From the NCBI RefSeq assembly GCF_000632495.1, contig NZ_JFZT01000021.1:23507-87506 (forward strand): 64,000 nucleotides of DNA, written 5' to 3'. This document shows, one piece after another, positions 18,590 through 27,781 of this stretch (its first letter is position 1; every line of letters begins with the position of its first letter). Both the position numbers and the translations under genes were made by a program. Under the pieces are notes generated by a model. The model was not told the origin of the DNA. It made no database searches and saw nothing but the letters and a program-made list of their open reading frames with translations. This DNA comes from Candidatus Acidianus copahuensis (lineage in GTDB: Archaea; Thermoproteota; Thermoprotei_A; Sulfolobales; Sulfolobaceae).

Positions 18590-18700
18590 TCCTAATAAGA
18601 GTATTTTCCTTGTCGTTTTTTCTCACCTAAGAAAAACATTGACGTTAATCTATAAAAGGAACAGGTTCCGGAACACATTTGGAATAAGAAAAATACAATT

Positions 18701-19531
18701 TTATTCATGATTTCTCTTTTTCTTTTCGTTAAGTATGTACTTCACTTTACCTTCTTCTCTAGCCTCTATCACGTAACCCAGCTTTACCAGTTTTTTTACT
18801 CTTCTATAGGCAGTAGATTTAGGAAGCTTAGTAATCTTAATAACTTCCTGTAACGTTGACGCACCGTTCTTTATCGCATCCAGGACCGCTAAATCTCTTT
18901 CGTTTAACTCCTCTTCCTTTAAGTCTATTTCCTCTTCCTTCTTCTCTTTTGATTTTGTTTTAATCAAGGAAAAGATGGCGTAACCAAGTATAGTATCGTT
19001 AGCTACAAACAGTATACCTATTAATGGTAAATCGTAAGTTTCTTTGTGAACGTTGGATGGTGTAAACAAAATTTCGACCCCTCCAGAGTAAAAAGTGACG
19101 TTATACAGATTTCCAGAAAGTTCAAAGGAAGTAGGCTCTGGACTAATATATGAAAGCGTAAAAGTAGATGGCAGTAAAACGGAAATACTTGAGTTAAATG
19201 GCTCATTTATTTCAATGACACCTTCTGGAAATGATGCTCTATAGCTAACTGTTATAATTTTAGATGAATTATTAAAATAAAGAGTGCTTGAATTTAATAT
19301 AAATGATGTACCTTTAACAATTATTCTCGATATATTATCTCCTATTATGTTAAATTTAGATATACCATATAATTTTGCATATACCGTACCATTATAGTAT
19401 ACAGTAATTGTTGAATCCTGGCTAGAAATAGAAAAAGAAGGGGTGAAATGTACTAGAAATATAAATATAATTAGCGCAAAAGCCATTTTTCTAAAAATGG
19501 AAAGACACAGTTTCACAGTTTCACTGTTCAT
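18701..19531 (-). CDS. Membrane-anchored winged-helix regulator
   Basis: In this 276-residue protein, residues 16-35 form a membrane segment, 36-165 an extracytoplasmic beta-rich domain with eight or so N-x-S/T sites, 168-190 a second membrane helix, and 191-276 a cytoplasmic region. The last part is a winged helix (about 210-268) reading ERDLAVLDAIKNG, then LPKSTAYRRVKKL and a GYVIEAREEGKVKY wing. It looks like a one-component sensor that reads an outside signal and binds DNA at the membrane. It is divergent from the gene at 19551 with only 19 bases between starts, and probably controls that gene. Confidence 0.72.
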   Translation of the reverse strand: MNSETVKLCLSIFRKMAFALIIFIFLVHFTPSFSISSQDSTITVYYNGTVYAKLYGISKFNIIGDNISRIIVKGTSFILNSSTLYFNNSSKIITVSYRASFPEGVIEINEPFNSSISVLLPSTFTLSYISPEPTSFELSGNLYNVTFYSGGVEILFTPSNVHKETYDLPLIGILFVANDTILGYAIFSLIKTKSKEKKEEEIDLKEEELNERDLAVLDAIKNGASTLQEVIKITKLPKSTAYRRVKKLVKLGYVIEAREEGKVKYILNEKKKRNHE

Positions 19532-19550
19532 CTGGAACTAAGTCTTTTAT

Positions 19551-20027
19551 TTGAAACAGCCGAATAAAAGAATAATGATTAAACAATCTGTCATGCTTAC
19601 TCTCATAGTAGTAACTTTACTTGCCAACGTAATTTTAGGTTTTGAACTATATACCGCTATACATAATGGAAACACGATGGCTAGCCCATCAATTGCCCAC
19701 GTAAAAAATCAGAATTCTTCACAACTATATCACTTTTCCTTTAAAGAGAAATTACATACTCATGTTAAGAAAAAAGGCGAATATGTTATAGGAATTAGAC
19801 CTAACTCTTCAGTATTCAATGAGGTTTACGTGATTATCTATTTTAATAATGGAAATACAATATCCCTTTCACTCAATCAAACACAAGCAATAGTGAAATT
19901 ACACGGTGAAGAAAAACTGACCATATTTCTCACAGGTCTTTCATACCAGAATATATCTTCAGCAGAAATGGCACTCAATCTTGTTGGATTCTATTACACT
20001 CCACTTAATGATGGTGAGACTGATTAA
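19551..20027 (+). CDS. Secreted or membrane-anchored small protein
   Basis: This 158-residue protein starts at TTG (19551), or 150 residues from the ATG at 19575. An N-terminal anchor (about 10-32) precedes a beta-rich outer domain with LHTHVKKKGEYVIGI, an N-rich strand and VKLHGEEKLTIFL. The same overall plan is seen in the protein at 18137-18589. It sits head-to-head with the membrane winged-helix regulator, which may sense or control it. No family is recognised. Confidence 0.55.
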   Translation: MKQPNKRIMIKQSVMLTLIVVTLLANVILGFELYTAIHNGNTMASPSIAHVKNQNSSQLYHFSFKEKLHTHVKKKGEYVIGIRPNSSVFNEVYVIIYFNNGNTISLSLNQTQAIVKLHGEEKLTIFLTGLSYQNISSAEMALNLVGFYYTPLNDGETD

Positions 20028-20173
20028 AAACTGTAATATAAAATTAATTTATATAATTAGTTATACCTTACTAATATTTTGTGCGAAATTGATCCTTGAA
20101 TATCATTTAAAGTTATTTTTATATTATATATTATAAAGGTATTATTATACAAATTCTTTAGCTCATTCTATTA

Positions 20174-20494
20174 CTATTTAAGGGCAAGTTTACGGGGAAT
20201 TTCTCTCTCAATTATGTTATAGACCGACATAAAATGATCCCTTGAAGTTTATCCATTTTGACGTTGATCTAGGAGTAAAACATTCAGTTTCTTTGTTTTG
20301 TCCTCCTTTCGACGAATCTTGTCCACGTGATTATCAAACTACTTGATATCTTAATCGGGGGCCGTTATTGACAACTTTGATTCCCTGTTTTCCATTTGTA
20401 TCTTTTAAGGACATAACTTGTTGTATACTTGTAAATTCTACTTCGCAATATCAATCACATTAAGATCACTCGCTTTCAGAAGTAAGAACCTAGG
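20174..20494 (-). pseudogene. Decayed coding relic, probably from a mobile element
   Basis: One minus-strand frame of 107 codons carries only five internal stops and reads like protein: ASDLNVIDIAK, then VDKIRRKEDKTKKLNVLLLD, then HFMSVYNIIEREIPRKLALK. It has no start or intact end. A transposase or TnpB fragment is likely but not shown. The remaining parts of the 20028-20651 gap are AT-rich with nothing else identifiable. Confidence 0.33.
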
Positions 20495-20651
20495 ATTAAA
20501 TCTAGTTCATATTTCTCCATTCACTCATTTACCTTAAATAGGCTCTTTTATTTCAGTATTAAAATATAATAAAATATTATTCCTCATTCTTCACTTGTGA
20601 CAATTTTTTTATTCGTACCAAGTTATACTTTATATAGTTTTTATGAAAAAA

Positions 20652-20661
20652 CATATATAAA
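20652..20661 (+). promoter_or_regulatory. TATA box of the sulfur oxygenase reductase gene
   Basis: CATATATAAA lies about 33-42 bases upstream of the ATG at 20694. Transcription would start near 20683, leaving a leader of about 10 bases containing no clear Shine-Dalgarno motif. Confidence 0.55.
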
Positions 20662-20693
20662 CTATGTGCAAGAGAACATATTAGTGAACAAAA

Positions 20694-21620
20694 ATGCCTA
20701 AACCATATGTAGCTATAAATATGGCAGATCTTAGAAACGAACCAAAAACCTTCGAAATGTTTGCCTCAGTCGGTCCAAAAGTTTGTATGGTTACTGCTAG
20801 ACATCCTGGATTTGTAGGATTCCAGAACCATATACAGATTGGAGTTTTACCTTTTGGGACAAGATATGGAGGAGCTAAGATGGACATGACAAAGGAAAGT
20901 AGCACTGTAAGAGTATTGCAATATACATTCTGGAAGGACTGGAAGGATCATGAAGAAATGCACAGACAAAACTGGTCCTACCTATTTAGACTTTGCTTCT
21001 CATGCGCATCTCAGATGATCTGGGGACCTTGGGAACCACTATATGAGATAACTTATGCTAATATGCCAATAAACACTGAAATGACTGACTTTACCGAAGT
21101 TGTAGGAAGAAAGTTTGCTGAAGGAAAACCAATGGAAATACCAGCAATATCTCAACCATATGGAAAAAGAGTCGTTGCATATGCAGAACATACTGTAAAA
21201 CCTGGAAAGGAAAAACAATTTGAGGACGCCATAATAAAAACTCTGGAAATGTTTAAAAGGGCACCAGGATTTCTAGGAGCGATGGTATTAAAGGAAATTG
21301 GAGTTTCAGCAATTGGAAGTTTTCAGTTCGGTTCTAAAGGGTTGCATGAACTTTTAGAAACTCCTGGATCACTAGAACCAGATCCAAATAGCACTATATT
21401 TGAACCTCCAGAAGCGAAACCAACACCTCCAAACTACATAGTTCATGTAGAATGGGCTGACCAAGACGCTTTACAGTTCGGTATGGGAAGAGTACTGCTA
21501 AGCCCAGAGTACAGGGCCATTCATGACCAAGCTTTAGATACCCTAATATATGGTCCGTACATTAGAATAATTAATCCAATAATGGAAGGAACGTTCTGGA
21601 GAGAATATCTCAACGGATAA
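20694..21620 (+). CDS. sor: Sulfur oxygenase reductase
   Basis: This 308-residue cytoplasmic enzyme converts elemental sulfur and O2 to sulfite, thiosulfate and sulfide without external cofactors. All active-site residues known from the Acidianus ambivalens enzyme are at the same numbers: C31 (persulfide), C101 and C104, and the mononuclear iron ligands H86, H90 and E114. The protein assembles into a 24-subunit hollow sphere. The gene is monocistronic: a decayed coding relic lies before it, and a dead tnpB lies convergent right after the stop. Sequence and length match Acidianus SORs closely. Confidence 0.98.
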   Translation: MPKPYVAINMADLRNEPKTFEMFASVGPKVCMVTARHPGFVGFQNHIQIGVLPFGTRYGGAKMDMTKESSTVRVLQYTFWKDWKDHEEMHRQNWSYLFRLCFSCASQMIWGPWEPLYEITYANMPINTEMTDFTEVVGRKFAEGKPMEIPAISQPYGKRVVAYAEHTVKPGKEKQFEDAIIKTLEMFKRAPGFLGAMVLKEIGVSAIGSFQFGSKGLHELLETPGSLEPDPNSTIFEPPEAKPTPPNYIVHVEWADQDALQFGMGRVLLSPEYRAIHDQALDTLIYGPYIRIINPIMEGTFWREYLNG

Positions 21621-21639
21621 ACCATATGCGAACTACCGA

Positions 21640-22510
21640 CCTTTCGATCTTACTACGCTATTGTTAACCTTTGCCTTGGTTTTTGCCAAGATAAAGGGGG
21701 CCGACTCTACATGTACTAAGGACTATCCCACCCCGCACTAGAGATGATATTAAGAGAACCCACAAAACTACAGTCGGCAGTGAAAACGACAGCTCTTATA
21801 GACTAAAACTCTCTCTGAAAGACGCATATTCTTTTTTAAAAAAAAAAAACATAATCACAACAAGGACAACTCCTTGAAGTGTACATGGGCTTGACTAATT
21901 CGAATTCCTTTTCATACTTTTCCATCTGCTACCTTAGTATCTCTCTCATCTCGTAAAAGCTAAAATCATCTAAATGAAGGTGGAGGAGTCTAGTAGAACT
22001 TGAAACTATTTTCTTCACTTATATATCCTCCATGACTAGGTCGTCATAGTTCTTAGCAAGAAACTTCCCTATCTTGAAGTATAAGCCACAACGGAAATTT
22101 ACAATATTTTTACAAAACTTTAGATATTATAACTTTCGCCTTCTAAAAGTTTTTAGAACCTTTGACCTTCATAGATAGTGACTGTTTAAATCCCTTCAAC
22201 CTTTCTAGCAGTTTCTCAAACGCTTAGGGTTTTCCACGTAATGTCTATCTAAAGTTGTTAGAAGTCTATATTATTTAAACATCAAACTTCTTTCATTCTT
22301 TTCCCTTGGGAAATTTACCTGTTTATCTAGAATCCCTTTAATGCTTCAAATAACGATCATTGATAGCTTGTACTTCTTGAGAATAGAGTTATTGATACTT
22401 CTAGTCCTGTTTTCTCAGTTCGAGGACTATCATCTTAACTTGTCTTATTTAGTCCTTTTCGTTCATTTCATAAAAATAGATTGATACCTACCTTAAGCCC
22501 GTTGCATATT
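21640..22510 (-). pseudogene. tnpB: Decayed tnpB of an IS200/IS605-type element
   Basis: Minus-strand frames pieced together give a clear TnpB: an N-terminal part with LYSQEVQAINDRYLKH, a central KFLAKNYDDLVMEDI, MREILR then MEKYEKEFELVKPMYTSRSC, and a C-terminal VGSLNIISSAGWDSP. Multiple stops and frameshifts destroy it. The 3' end reaches a CCAAGGCAAAGGTTAAC stretch that matches the 3' end of the other tnpB relic at 30367. A small GATC/GGTC hairpin at about 21634-21660 is the likely right end, just beyond the sor stop. Confidence 0.7.
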
Positions 22511-22619
22511 TAGTATTCTAACTTTAACTACCTTTTTAAGCCTTTAGTCCTGGATGGTTGGCATAGGATCTAAATCTGAAGTACGGTATGCATCAGATCA
22601 TTAATGAGAAACGAGACTT

Positions 22620-22920
22620 ATTCACCTCTAGAAGGGGCTATTCATTTCCATTTTCGCGGTCTTTTTTCCCACCGTTTGTCCCTAGAGGGCTTTATGTTGT
22701 TTACTGTACTTTATCCCTCTAAGAGCTTTTCTCATCTACACGTTAATTAGTAGCATAGCCATCTCCAGTGTGGGATCAAGGAATCTGGATCAACAGCATA
22801 GATCCCTACAGACATATCATCCCACTCCTTAGTGCAGTACACGTCATTAGATGGAGTTAGTCATGAAAATTATGTAATTGCCTTAAGAGCCTTTTGTTAC
22901 CCTAGAATCTGAAATCGCTT
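22620..22920 (-). pseudogene. Further decayed coding relic upstream of the tnpB fossil
   Basis: A single minus-strand frame gives EWDDMSVGIYAVDPDSL, then later NIKPSRDKRWEKRP, broken by several stops. It could be the transposase (tnpA) half of the same element or a second element. I do not recognise it. Between 22920 and 22977 there is only AT-rich DNA. Confidence 0.28.
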
Positions 22921-22977
22921 TACTGTCCCCTAAAGAGATAAGGCAAATTTTTTTCCTAGGTTTATGAACATTGAAAA

Positions 22978-23430
22978 GTGAAAAAGAATAAAGTCAAAAA
23001 ATTAATGGCTTTACTTAACCTGATTATATCTATTCTATTTCTAACTTGGATAACTATAATAACTAAAACAGCGTTTATTCTTCCTCCATTCCTTGCAACA
23101 GCAGCTACAAAATATCCTGATCCTGATTGGAGATTACATAGAAGTATAATTATATTAACAAGTTATATTGTAAGCGCCACAATAGGTATAATCTTTTCAT
23201 TCTTTGGATTGGCTGGTATATTTTTTGCAGTAGTTGGATCAATATTATCTTTCTTGATACAGATATCCTTTGATATAGAACATCCACCATCAATACTTGC
23301 GACTTTTCTTGGAGTTTTGGAAAAGGTTAAATTCTTCTTTCTGATTCATCCAATAATATCTGGAGTTATTATTATTGAAACTGTAAATTATTTATTTACA
23401 AGGTTCTTAGAGCCCAAATTAACAGATTAA
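22978..23430 (+). CDS. HPP-family membrane protein
   Basis: This 150-residue protein has four to five membrane helices and the family motif H102-P-P in an IEHPPSILATF context. It also has the early ILPPFLATAATKYPDPD segment typical of HPP proteins. Plant and cyanobacterial members have been linked to nitrite transport; the archaeal role is unknown. The start is GTG at 22978, because the nearby ATG at 22964 runs into a stop at once. It stands alone. Confidence 0.7.
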   Translation: MKKNKVKKLMALLNLIISILFLTWITIITKTAFILPPFLATAATKYPDPDWRLHRSIIILTSYIVSATIGIIFSFFGLAGIFFAVVGSILSFLIQISFDIEHPPSILATFLGVLEKVKFFFLIHPIISGVIIIETVNYLFTRFLEPKLTD

Positions 23431-23705
23431 TCAAAACTGTTCTAGAAATAGCGTAATAGACTTAACCCTATGTTTTCAGTAATTAATGTATCTCTTCTTT
23501 CATTTTCTCGAAACATAAGTCTTCTCGTACTCTATGCAGTATAGCTTCTTTGCTGTCGATAACAGTTTCGCTTAAATTATGACATTTATAAGAATAATTG
23601 TCAATTTTCCTACAGGCATAGAGAGGGTTATAACTGAAAACCTCGCTCTTTAGCATTCTCCTAAAAGCAGGAAAAAATTTAGCTATTCAAAGATATCATT
23701 TATCC

Positions 23706-24047
23706 ATGGATGAGAAAGAGTTAGTCCTAAAGAGTTTAGATAAAGTAGACAGATGGTATATTATGCTAGCTGGAATAAAGGAAAATAATCTTCTCTTAGT
23801 TACGAAGCGAGAAGTTCCCTCTACAGTAGAAGTAGATGGAATTTTCCTTAACGTCATCCACTACGATCCGGATCAGTACCTTGAAGAGGTCTCAAGAAAT
23901 GAGGAACTATTCAGATCTTACAAGGTTTATTACTTTGTAAAAACATATATGAGAAAATTACTTGACTTACTCTCTTCATTAGAAGTTCAAAGAATGAGCT
24001 TAACTTTAGAGGATTTTGAAGAAAAAAATAGACAAAACTTACATTAA
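23706..24047 (+). CDS. Hypothetical soluble protein
   Basis: This 113-residue protein has alternating alpha/beta character and no membrane segment, cysteine or known motif. The charged C-terminal half (FVKTYMRKLLDLLSSLEVQR) is helical. It ends exactly one base before the convergent DUF2173-like gene. A TATA-like AT stretch precedes the ATG. No function is proposed. Confidence 0.5.
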   Translation: MDEKELVLKSLDKVDRWYIMLAGIKENNLLLVTKREVPSTVEVDGIFLNVIHYDPDQYLEEVSRNEELFRSYKVYYFVKTYMRKLLDLLSSLEVQRMSLTLEDFEEKNRQNLH

Positions 24048-24506
24048 TTATAGTCTATAACTGAACTTAGTTCTAGACATACCTAAGAATATTACACCAA
24101 CTAAGATTAGTATAGTTGGAAGATAAAGCCTAGGCTCTGGTGCAAAATAGTTCATAAAAGGAGTGAAAATAGCCAAATAGTATAGAATCACAGAAATAAT
24201 CACTAATATAGAACCTATAGCTATCCATACCTTATTGTATACATATTCTACAAACAGTTCTTGCCAATCAACTTTTTGATTATCCACTAAAACTGCTAAG
24301 TTCTTCATGAAAGCTAGACTCTTATCGGATCCTATCATCGCGAAACCGTTAAGTTTAGAGAATCCTAACTCCTTGGCTTCCTCATTCCCTTTCTCTATAT
24401 TAAACTTTATTACTTTAGCTATTTCCTCCGAATTGCTTACATCGCTTTCAACTACCCTCCCTTCAGGACTTATTCTGACATGACCTAAATAGCCCTTGGT
24501 TTTCAT
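24048..24506 (-). CDS. DUF2173-like domain with two C-terminal membrane helices
   Basis: This 152-residue protein's N-terminal 90 residues parallel the neighbouring 101-residue protein: G-x-(V/I)-x4-G near the start, N-x-EKGNEEAKELG, then LNGFAMIGSDKSLAFMKNLAVLVD and a D-W near the end of the domain. Two membrane segments follow (about 93-113 and 125-143). The two genes overlap by 4 bases and look like a duplicated pair in which one copy gained a membrane anchor. DUF2173 proteins often sit near sulfur-oxidation genes. Function unknown. Confidence 0.55.
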   Translation of the reverse strand: MKTKGYLGHVRISPEGRVVESDVSNSEEIAKVIKFNIEKGNEEAKELGFSKLNGFAMIGSDKSLAFMKNLAVLVDNQKVDWQELFVEYVYNKVWIAIGSILVIISVILYYLAIFTPFMNYFAPEPRLYLPTILILVGVIFLGMSRTKFSYRL

Positions 24507-24808
24507 GCTGCAATCACCCCTCTCTCTGCTTCCCTAATTATGGTTGACCAATCAGTATTCCTAGCGTCTACTACAATAAGAATTCCATTTAAGTAAAGTA
24601 TTCCAGTGTTATCAACTACCATTGCGAATCCTCTTAAAGATCCTAGACCTATTCTCTTTGCCTCGTCGTCCCCTATTCTCATGTTTTCCATGATTATGTT
24701 TATCATTTTCTGTTGATCTATTTTTAGATCTTTACCAGTAATTTTTATCATCTTTTCACCGCTAAGCCGATAAACACCAATCAATCCTGGAATATTTTCG
24801 TAGGACAT
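24503..24808 (-). CDS. DUF2173-like small protein
   Basis: This 101-residue soluble protein begins with IPGLIGVYRLSGEK, then ENMRIGDDEAKRIGLG, LRGFAMVVDNTGILY and VVDARNTDW. These match the pattern of the DUF2173/roadblock-like proteins. It is coupled to the anchored paralogue downstream. A plausible TATA element lies about 25 bases upstream on the minus strand, in the AT-rich stretch near 24830. I cannot state a biochemical role. Confidence 0.55.
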   Translation of the reverse strand: MSYENIPGLIGVYRLSGEKMIKITGKDLKIDQQKMINIIMENMRIGDDEAKRIGLGSLRGFAMVVDNTGILYLNGILIVVDARNTDWSTIIREAERGVIAA

Positions 24809-24946
24809 TGTTAATCTATGTATATATTTGTCTAAATTAGTTAATAAATGTTTCTCTTAGAATTATAGCGTTTTAGAAGATTTTAAATTTTTTAGAAGTT
24901 TTATGATTAGCTAAATTTTTTAAAAAAAGATTAAAAATAAATTTAA

Positions 24947-25366
24947 CTAAATTTTCCTCCTTATTCTCTCTAGTCTAACCTCTTCGTCTAGTTTTGAGGC
25001 AAAATCATTAAACCACTTACTCATAAAGAACGTCTTAGATAAAGTGTCCATCCAACCTTCATAAGAGAATTTTACATTTATCTTCCTCTGTTGAGGTTTC
25101 AGTTCGATAACTAATTTTCCATTTCCCTTCCATCTACCAGCTTTTAGAATAAACGTATAGGTCACCGATTCGCTTCCTATGTAGTAATTTCCCTCTATAT
25201 TAAATTGCATTCCCATGAACTTACCATTTGACTCAAATGAACCTTCCTTAAAGCGGGTATTCTTTATAGGAGGGAAAACCCTCGGTAAAACAAAGGTAGG
25301 ATCGGAAAGAATAGTCTTTAAAGGTTCGAATTCATGGGGGTAAAGGATTTCTTTCTCCACTTGCAT
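24947..25366 (-). CDS. DUF3211-family START-like protein
   Basis: This 139-residue protein resembles the Sulfolobales-specific DUF3211 family with a helix-grip (SRPBCC/START-like) fold. Signs are the N-terminal LSDPTFVLPRVFPPIK motif, the antiparallel strands through GMQFNIEGNYY and YTFILKAGRWKGNG, and a long C-terminal helix. Such folds bind hydrophobic ligands; the ligand here is unknown. It is single, with its own promoter region upstream. Confidence 0.65.
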   Translation of the reverse strand: MQVEKEILYPHEFEPLKTILSDPTFVLPRVFPPIKNTRFKEGSFESNGKFMGMQFNIEGNYYIGSESVTYTFILKAGRWKGNGKLVIELKPQQRKINVKFSYEGWMDTLSKTFFMSKWFNDFASKLDEEVRLERIRRKI

Positions 25367-25510
25367 ATATAACTACTTGAACGAAGGAATAAAAGTTTTA
25401 TAATTATAATTTTAATAAGGCCTCGTTAAATGTGAATAAATTAAATCGGATTTTATGATAAAGGATAAATTTTCTTAAAAATCAGTCAATGTCTAAATCT
25501 TTGGATCTGA

Positions 25511-25540
25511 CCTCCTCCCCGCTCTAAAGAGCGAGGCTTC
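25511..25540. repeat. IS200/IS605-type end hairpin without an element
   Basis: The CCTCCTCCCCGCTCTAAAGA/GCGAGG stretch contains a perfect CGCTCT-AA-AGAGCG palindrome. It closely resembles the CCTCCCCGC...GCGAGG hairpins that end IS605-family elements in Sulfolobales. No tnpA or tnpB follows, so this is a solo end or MITE-like scar. It lies in the 330-base gap 25367-25696, which otherwise holds only AT-rich DNA and the promoter of the next gene. Confidence 0.5.
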
Positions 25541-25696
25541 CAGTTGTAATACAGTCTTTAAAGGTTCAGTCTTCATAGTCTAGTAAATATATTTTTTCCA
25601 AGAAATATGTACTAAAACATTAAATTAAAGTTCTCTATTGTAATACTGATTCTATAAGCCTATAAGGAATTTATATTTGCTTTCAGAAAATATGAT

Positions 25697-26371
25697 ATGG
25701 CAATATATCAGATTATAGGAGAAGATATGCAATACCTTCAGGCAGATCTCCTACCTCAAGATTTAATATATGGAGAGCCAGCTCATCTAGTTTCTAAGGA
25801 CTTTACGGTCAGTTTTGAGATGAAAATGAGGGGAGGCTTGCTTAAGGCATTAGGGAGAGCGTTAACTGGATCGGACTTTTTTGTGACAGAAGTAAAAGGC
25901 CCGGGTAAAGTTACTTTCTCTGGTTTTTTACCAGGGAAAATAATAGAGATTCCATTAAACAATTCTTCACTATTGGTCGAGCATAGCTCGTTTTTAGCAG
26001 CAGAGAGCTCAGTGGAATATGGAGCCACATTAGCAAGACTTACTGCTGGAATTTTAGGAGGAGAAGGGTTATTTATGGCAAAATTTAGCGGTAGTGGAAG
26101 AGTATGGATTCATGCAGTAGGCGGGGTTATAACTAGATACTTGAATCCAGGAGAAAAGATCCAGATTGAGGCATCACACTTACTTGCGTTTAATGAAGGA
26201 ATGAGATACGGTATAGCGAGAGTAGGTGGTCTAAAAACAATGTTACTATCTGGTCTTGAGGGAGAAGGAATATTTTTTGTAGAAATAGAGGGACCTGGTA
26301 TGATATGGGCTCACGCGGTATCTAGACTTCAATTAGCAGCATCTATAGCCAAAATGATACCACATAGCTAA
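25697..26371 (+). CDS. AIM24 / TIGR00266-family protein
   Basis: This 224-residue all-beta protein has three repeats that each end in a G-x-G-x-(V/I)-(T/W) strand: VKGPGKVTFSG, FSGSGRVWIHAVGG and IEGPGMIWAHAVS. Conserved LGGEGLFMAKFSG and GEGIFFVEIEGPG segments identify the AIM24/TIGR00266 family, which has a TRAP-like trimeric fold. It is widespread in prokaryotes and its function is uncertain; an association with membranes or stress has been proposed. It is monocistronic. Confidence 0.85.
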   Translation: MAIYQIIGEDMQYLQADLLPQDLIYGEPAHLVSKDFTVSFEMKMRGGLLKALGRALTGSDFFVTEVKGPGKVTFSGFLPGKIIEIPLNNSSLLVEHSSFLAAESSVEYGATLARLTAGILGGEGLFMAKFSGSGRVWIHAVGGVITRYLNPGEKIQIEASHLLAFNEGMRYGIARVGGLKTMLLSGLEGEGIFFVEIEGPGMIWAHAVSRLQLAASIAKMIPHS

Positions 26372-26659
26372 AGCTCTCTAAACAAAAAGAAATCTCTTTT
26401 CAATATATTTTTAACAAAAAAGTTCATATTAGTTAGAATTTTAGAGTAACGAAGTCGAACAATATCTTAAGGCTTGATCTTGAGAAATTGATGAGATTAT
26501 ATACATCTGATCCGAATAAGATCATAATGATAGATAACCAAGATATATGATATTAGTGCCCAAAATATAAGTTTTTGATTATAATTTTCATTTTTATGTA
26601 AATATTTATATTACGTCACAGTAGTTTAAACTTTTAATCTACATATATATTGCCTTATT

Positions 26660-27781
26660 ATGGTCGCAATTATTGAAGTAGGTCTCACTAAGTTTGGCAA
26701 AAGAAAGGAATCCGTTTTGGACTTAGCTGCAGAAGCGTCAGTTGATATAATTAGAAAGCATTATGACGAGATCGACTTTGTAGTCGTCTCTAACAGTTAT
26801 TCTGGAGAATTTAATTCAATTTCTGGAATAAACAATCTTCTTACTACCTATCTGTCGATTGACAGCGTCCCTTCAGTTAGAGTTGATAATACTAGTGGGA
26901 GTGGAGGAACGGCTCTTTTAATAGCAAAAACCATAATAGATTCTGGATTAGCTAAAAGAGTTCTAGTAGTTGGAGTAGAGAAGATGTCTGAAAAGAACAC
27001 TAAACACGTGACTTCTATTATAGCTTCTCTCTTACCTAGAGAAGAGAGGGATGTTGGTCTAACTTTACCTTCATTGGCTGGCCTTATGGCAAAAGAATAC
27101 GTTTCAAGGTATAATGCAAAAAGAGAAGGGATAGCGATGGTAGCAGTAAAAAATCACAGAAATGGTTCTATGAACCCTTATGCACATATACAGAAAGAAG
27201 TTAGCCTAGATGAGGTCCTTAGATCTCCTATGATAGCTGAACCATTAACACTGTACGAATTCACTCCAATAAGTGATGGGGCAGCTGCAATTCTACTCAC
27301 AAAAGATGAAGAGGCGGAGAGTTTTACAAAGAAGCCTGTATACATTAAAGGAACAAAGATTTCGTCTGACACAAGTAACATTTCTTCTAGAGAAGACATC
27401 TTATCTTTGAGGGCAGTAAGGAATTCAGGCAAAATCATAAAGGAAAAGGTAGATTTTGCAGAACTTCACGACATGGCAACGATTTTGGAAATAGTTGAAG
27501 CAGAAGAACTCGGACTTCTAAAAAAGGGAGAAGGATGGAAAGCCTATATTGAAGGAGATACCGACATAGATGGAGAAATTCCGATAAACACAAGTGGGGG
27601 ACTTAACTCAAAAGGGCATCCAATTGGGGCTAGCGGGATAGCCCAGGCAGTAGAATGCTTTCTCCAAATAAGAGGAGACGCAGGCCAAAGGCAAGTAAAG
27701 GAACATAGATTAGGATTATCGCTTAGTATGGCTGGTTTTGGAAATTCTGTATCTGTTATAATCTATGGTGATGAACCTTGA
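26660..27781 (+). CDS. Thiolase-like protein lacking catalytic cysteines
   Basis: This 373-residue thiolase fold has the archaeal acetyl-CoA acetyltransferase/lipid-transfer layout: FTPISDGAAAILL, FAELHDMATILE and the C-terminal NSKGHPIGASG. The nucleophile region reads D-N-T-S79-G-S-G where thiolases have A-C-A-S-G, so the nucleophile Cys is Ser. The second catalytic Cys near the C-terminus is also missing (SMAGFGNS), and the protein has only one other Cys. It overlaps its DUF35-type partner by 4 bases. The pair may catalyse a retro-aldol (Ltp2-like) or act as a scaffold rather than as a thiolase. Confidence 0.85.
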   Translation: MVAIIEVGLTKFGKRKESVLDLAAEASVDIIRKHYDEIDFVVVSNSYSGEFNSISGINNLLTTYLSIDSVPSVRVDNTSGSGGTALLIAKTIIDSGLAKRVLVVGVEKMSEKNTKHVTSIIASLLPREERDVGLTLPSLAGLMAKEYVSRYNAKREGIAMVAVKNHRNGSMNPYAHIQKEVSLDEVLRSPMIAEPLTLYEFTPISDGAAAILLTKDEEAESFTKKPVYIKGTKISSDTSNISSREDILSLRAVRNSGKIIKEKVDFAELHDMATILEIVEAEELGLLKKGEGWKAYIEGDTDIDGEIPINTSGGLNSKGHPIGASGIAQAVECFLQIRGDAGQRQVKEHRLGLSLSMAGFGNSVSVIIYGDEP

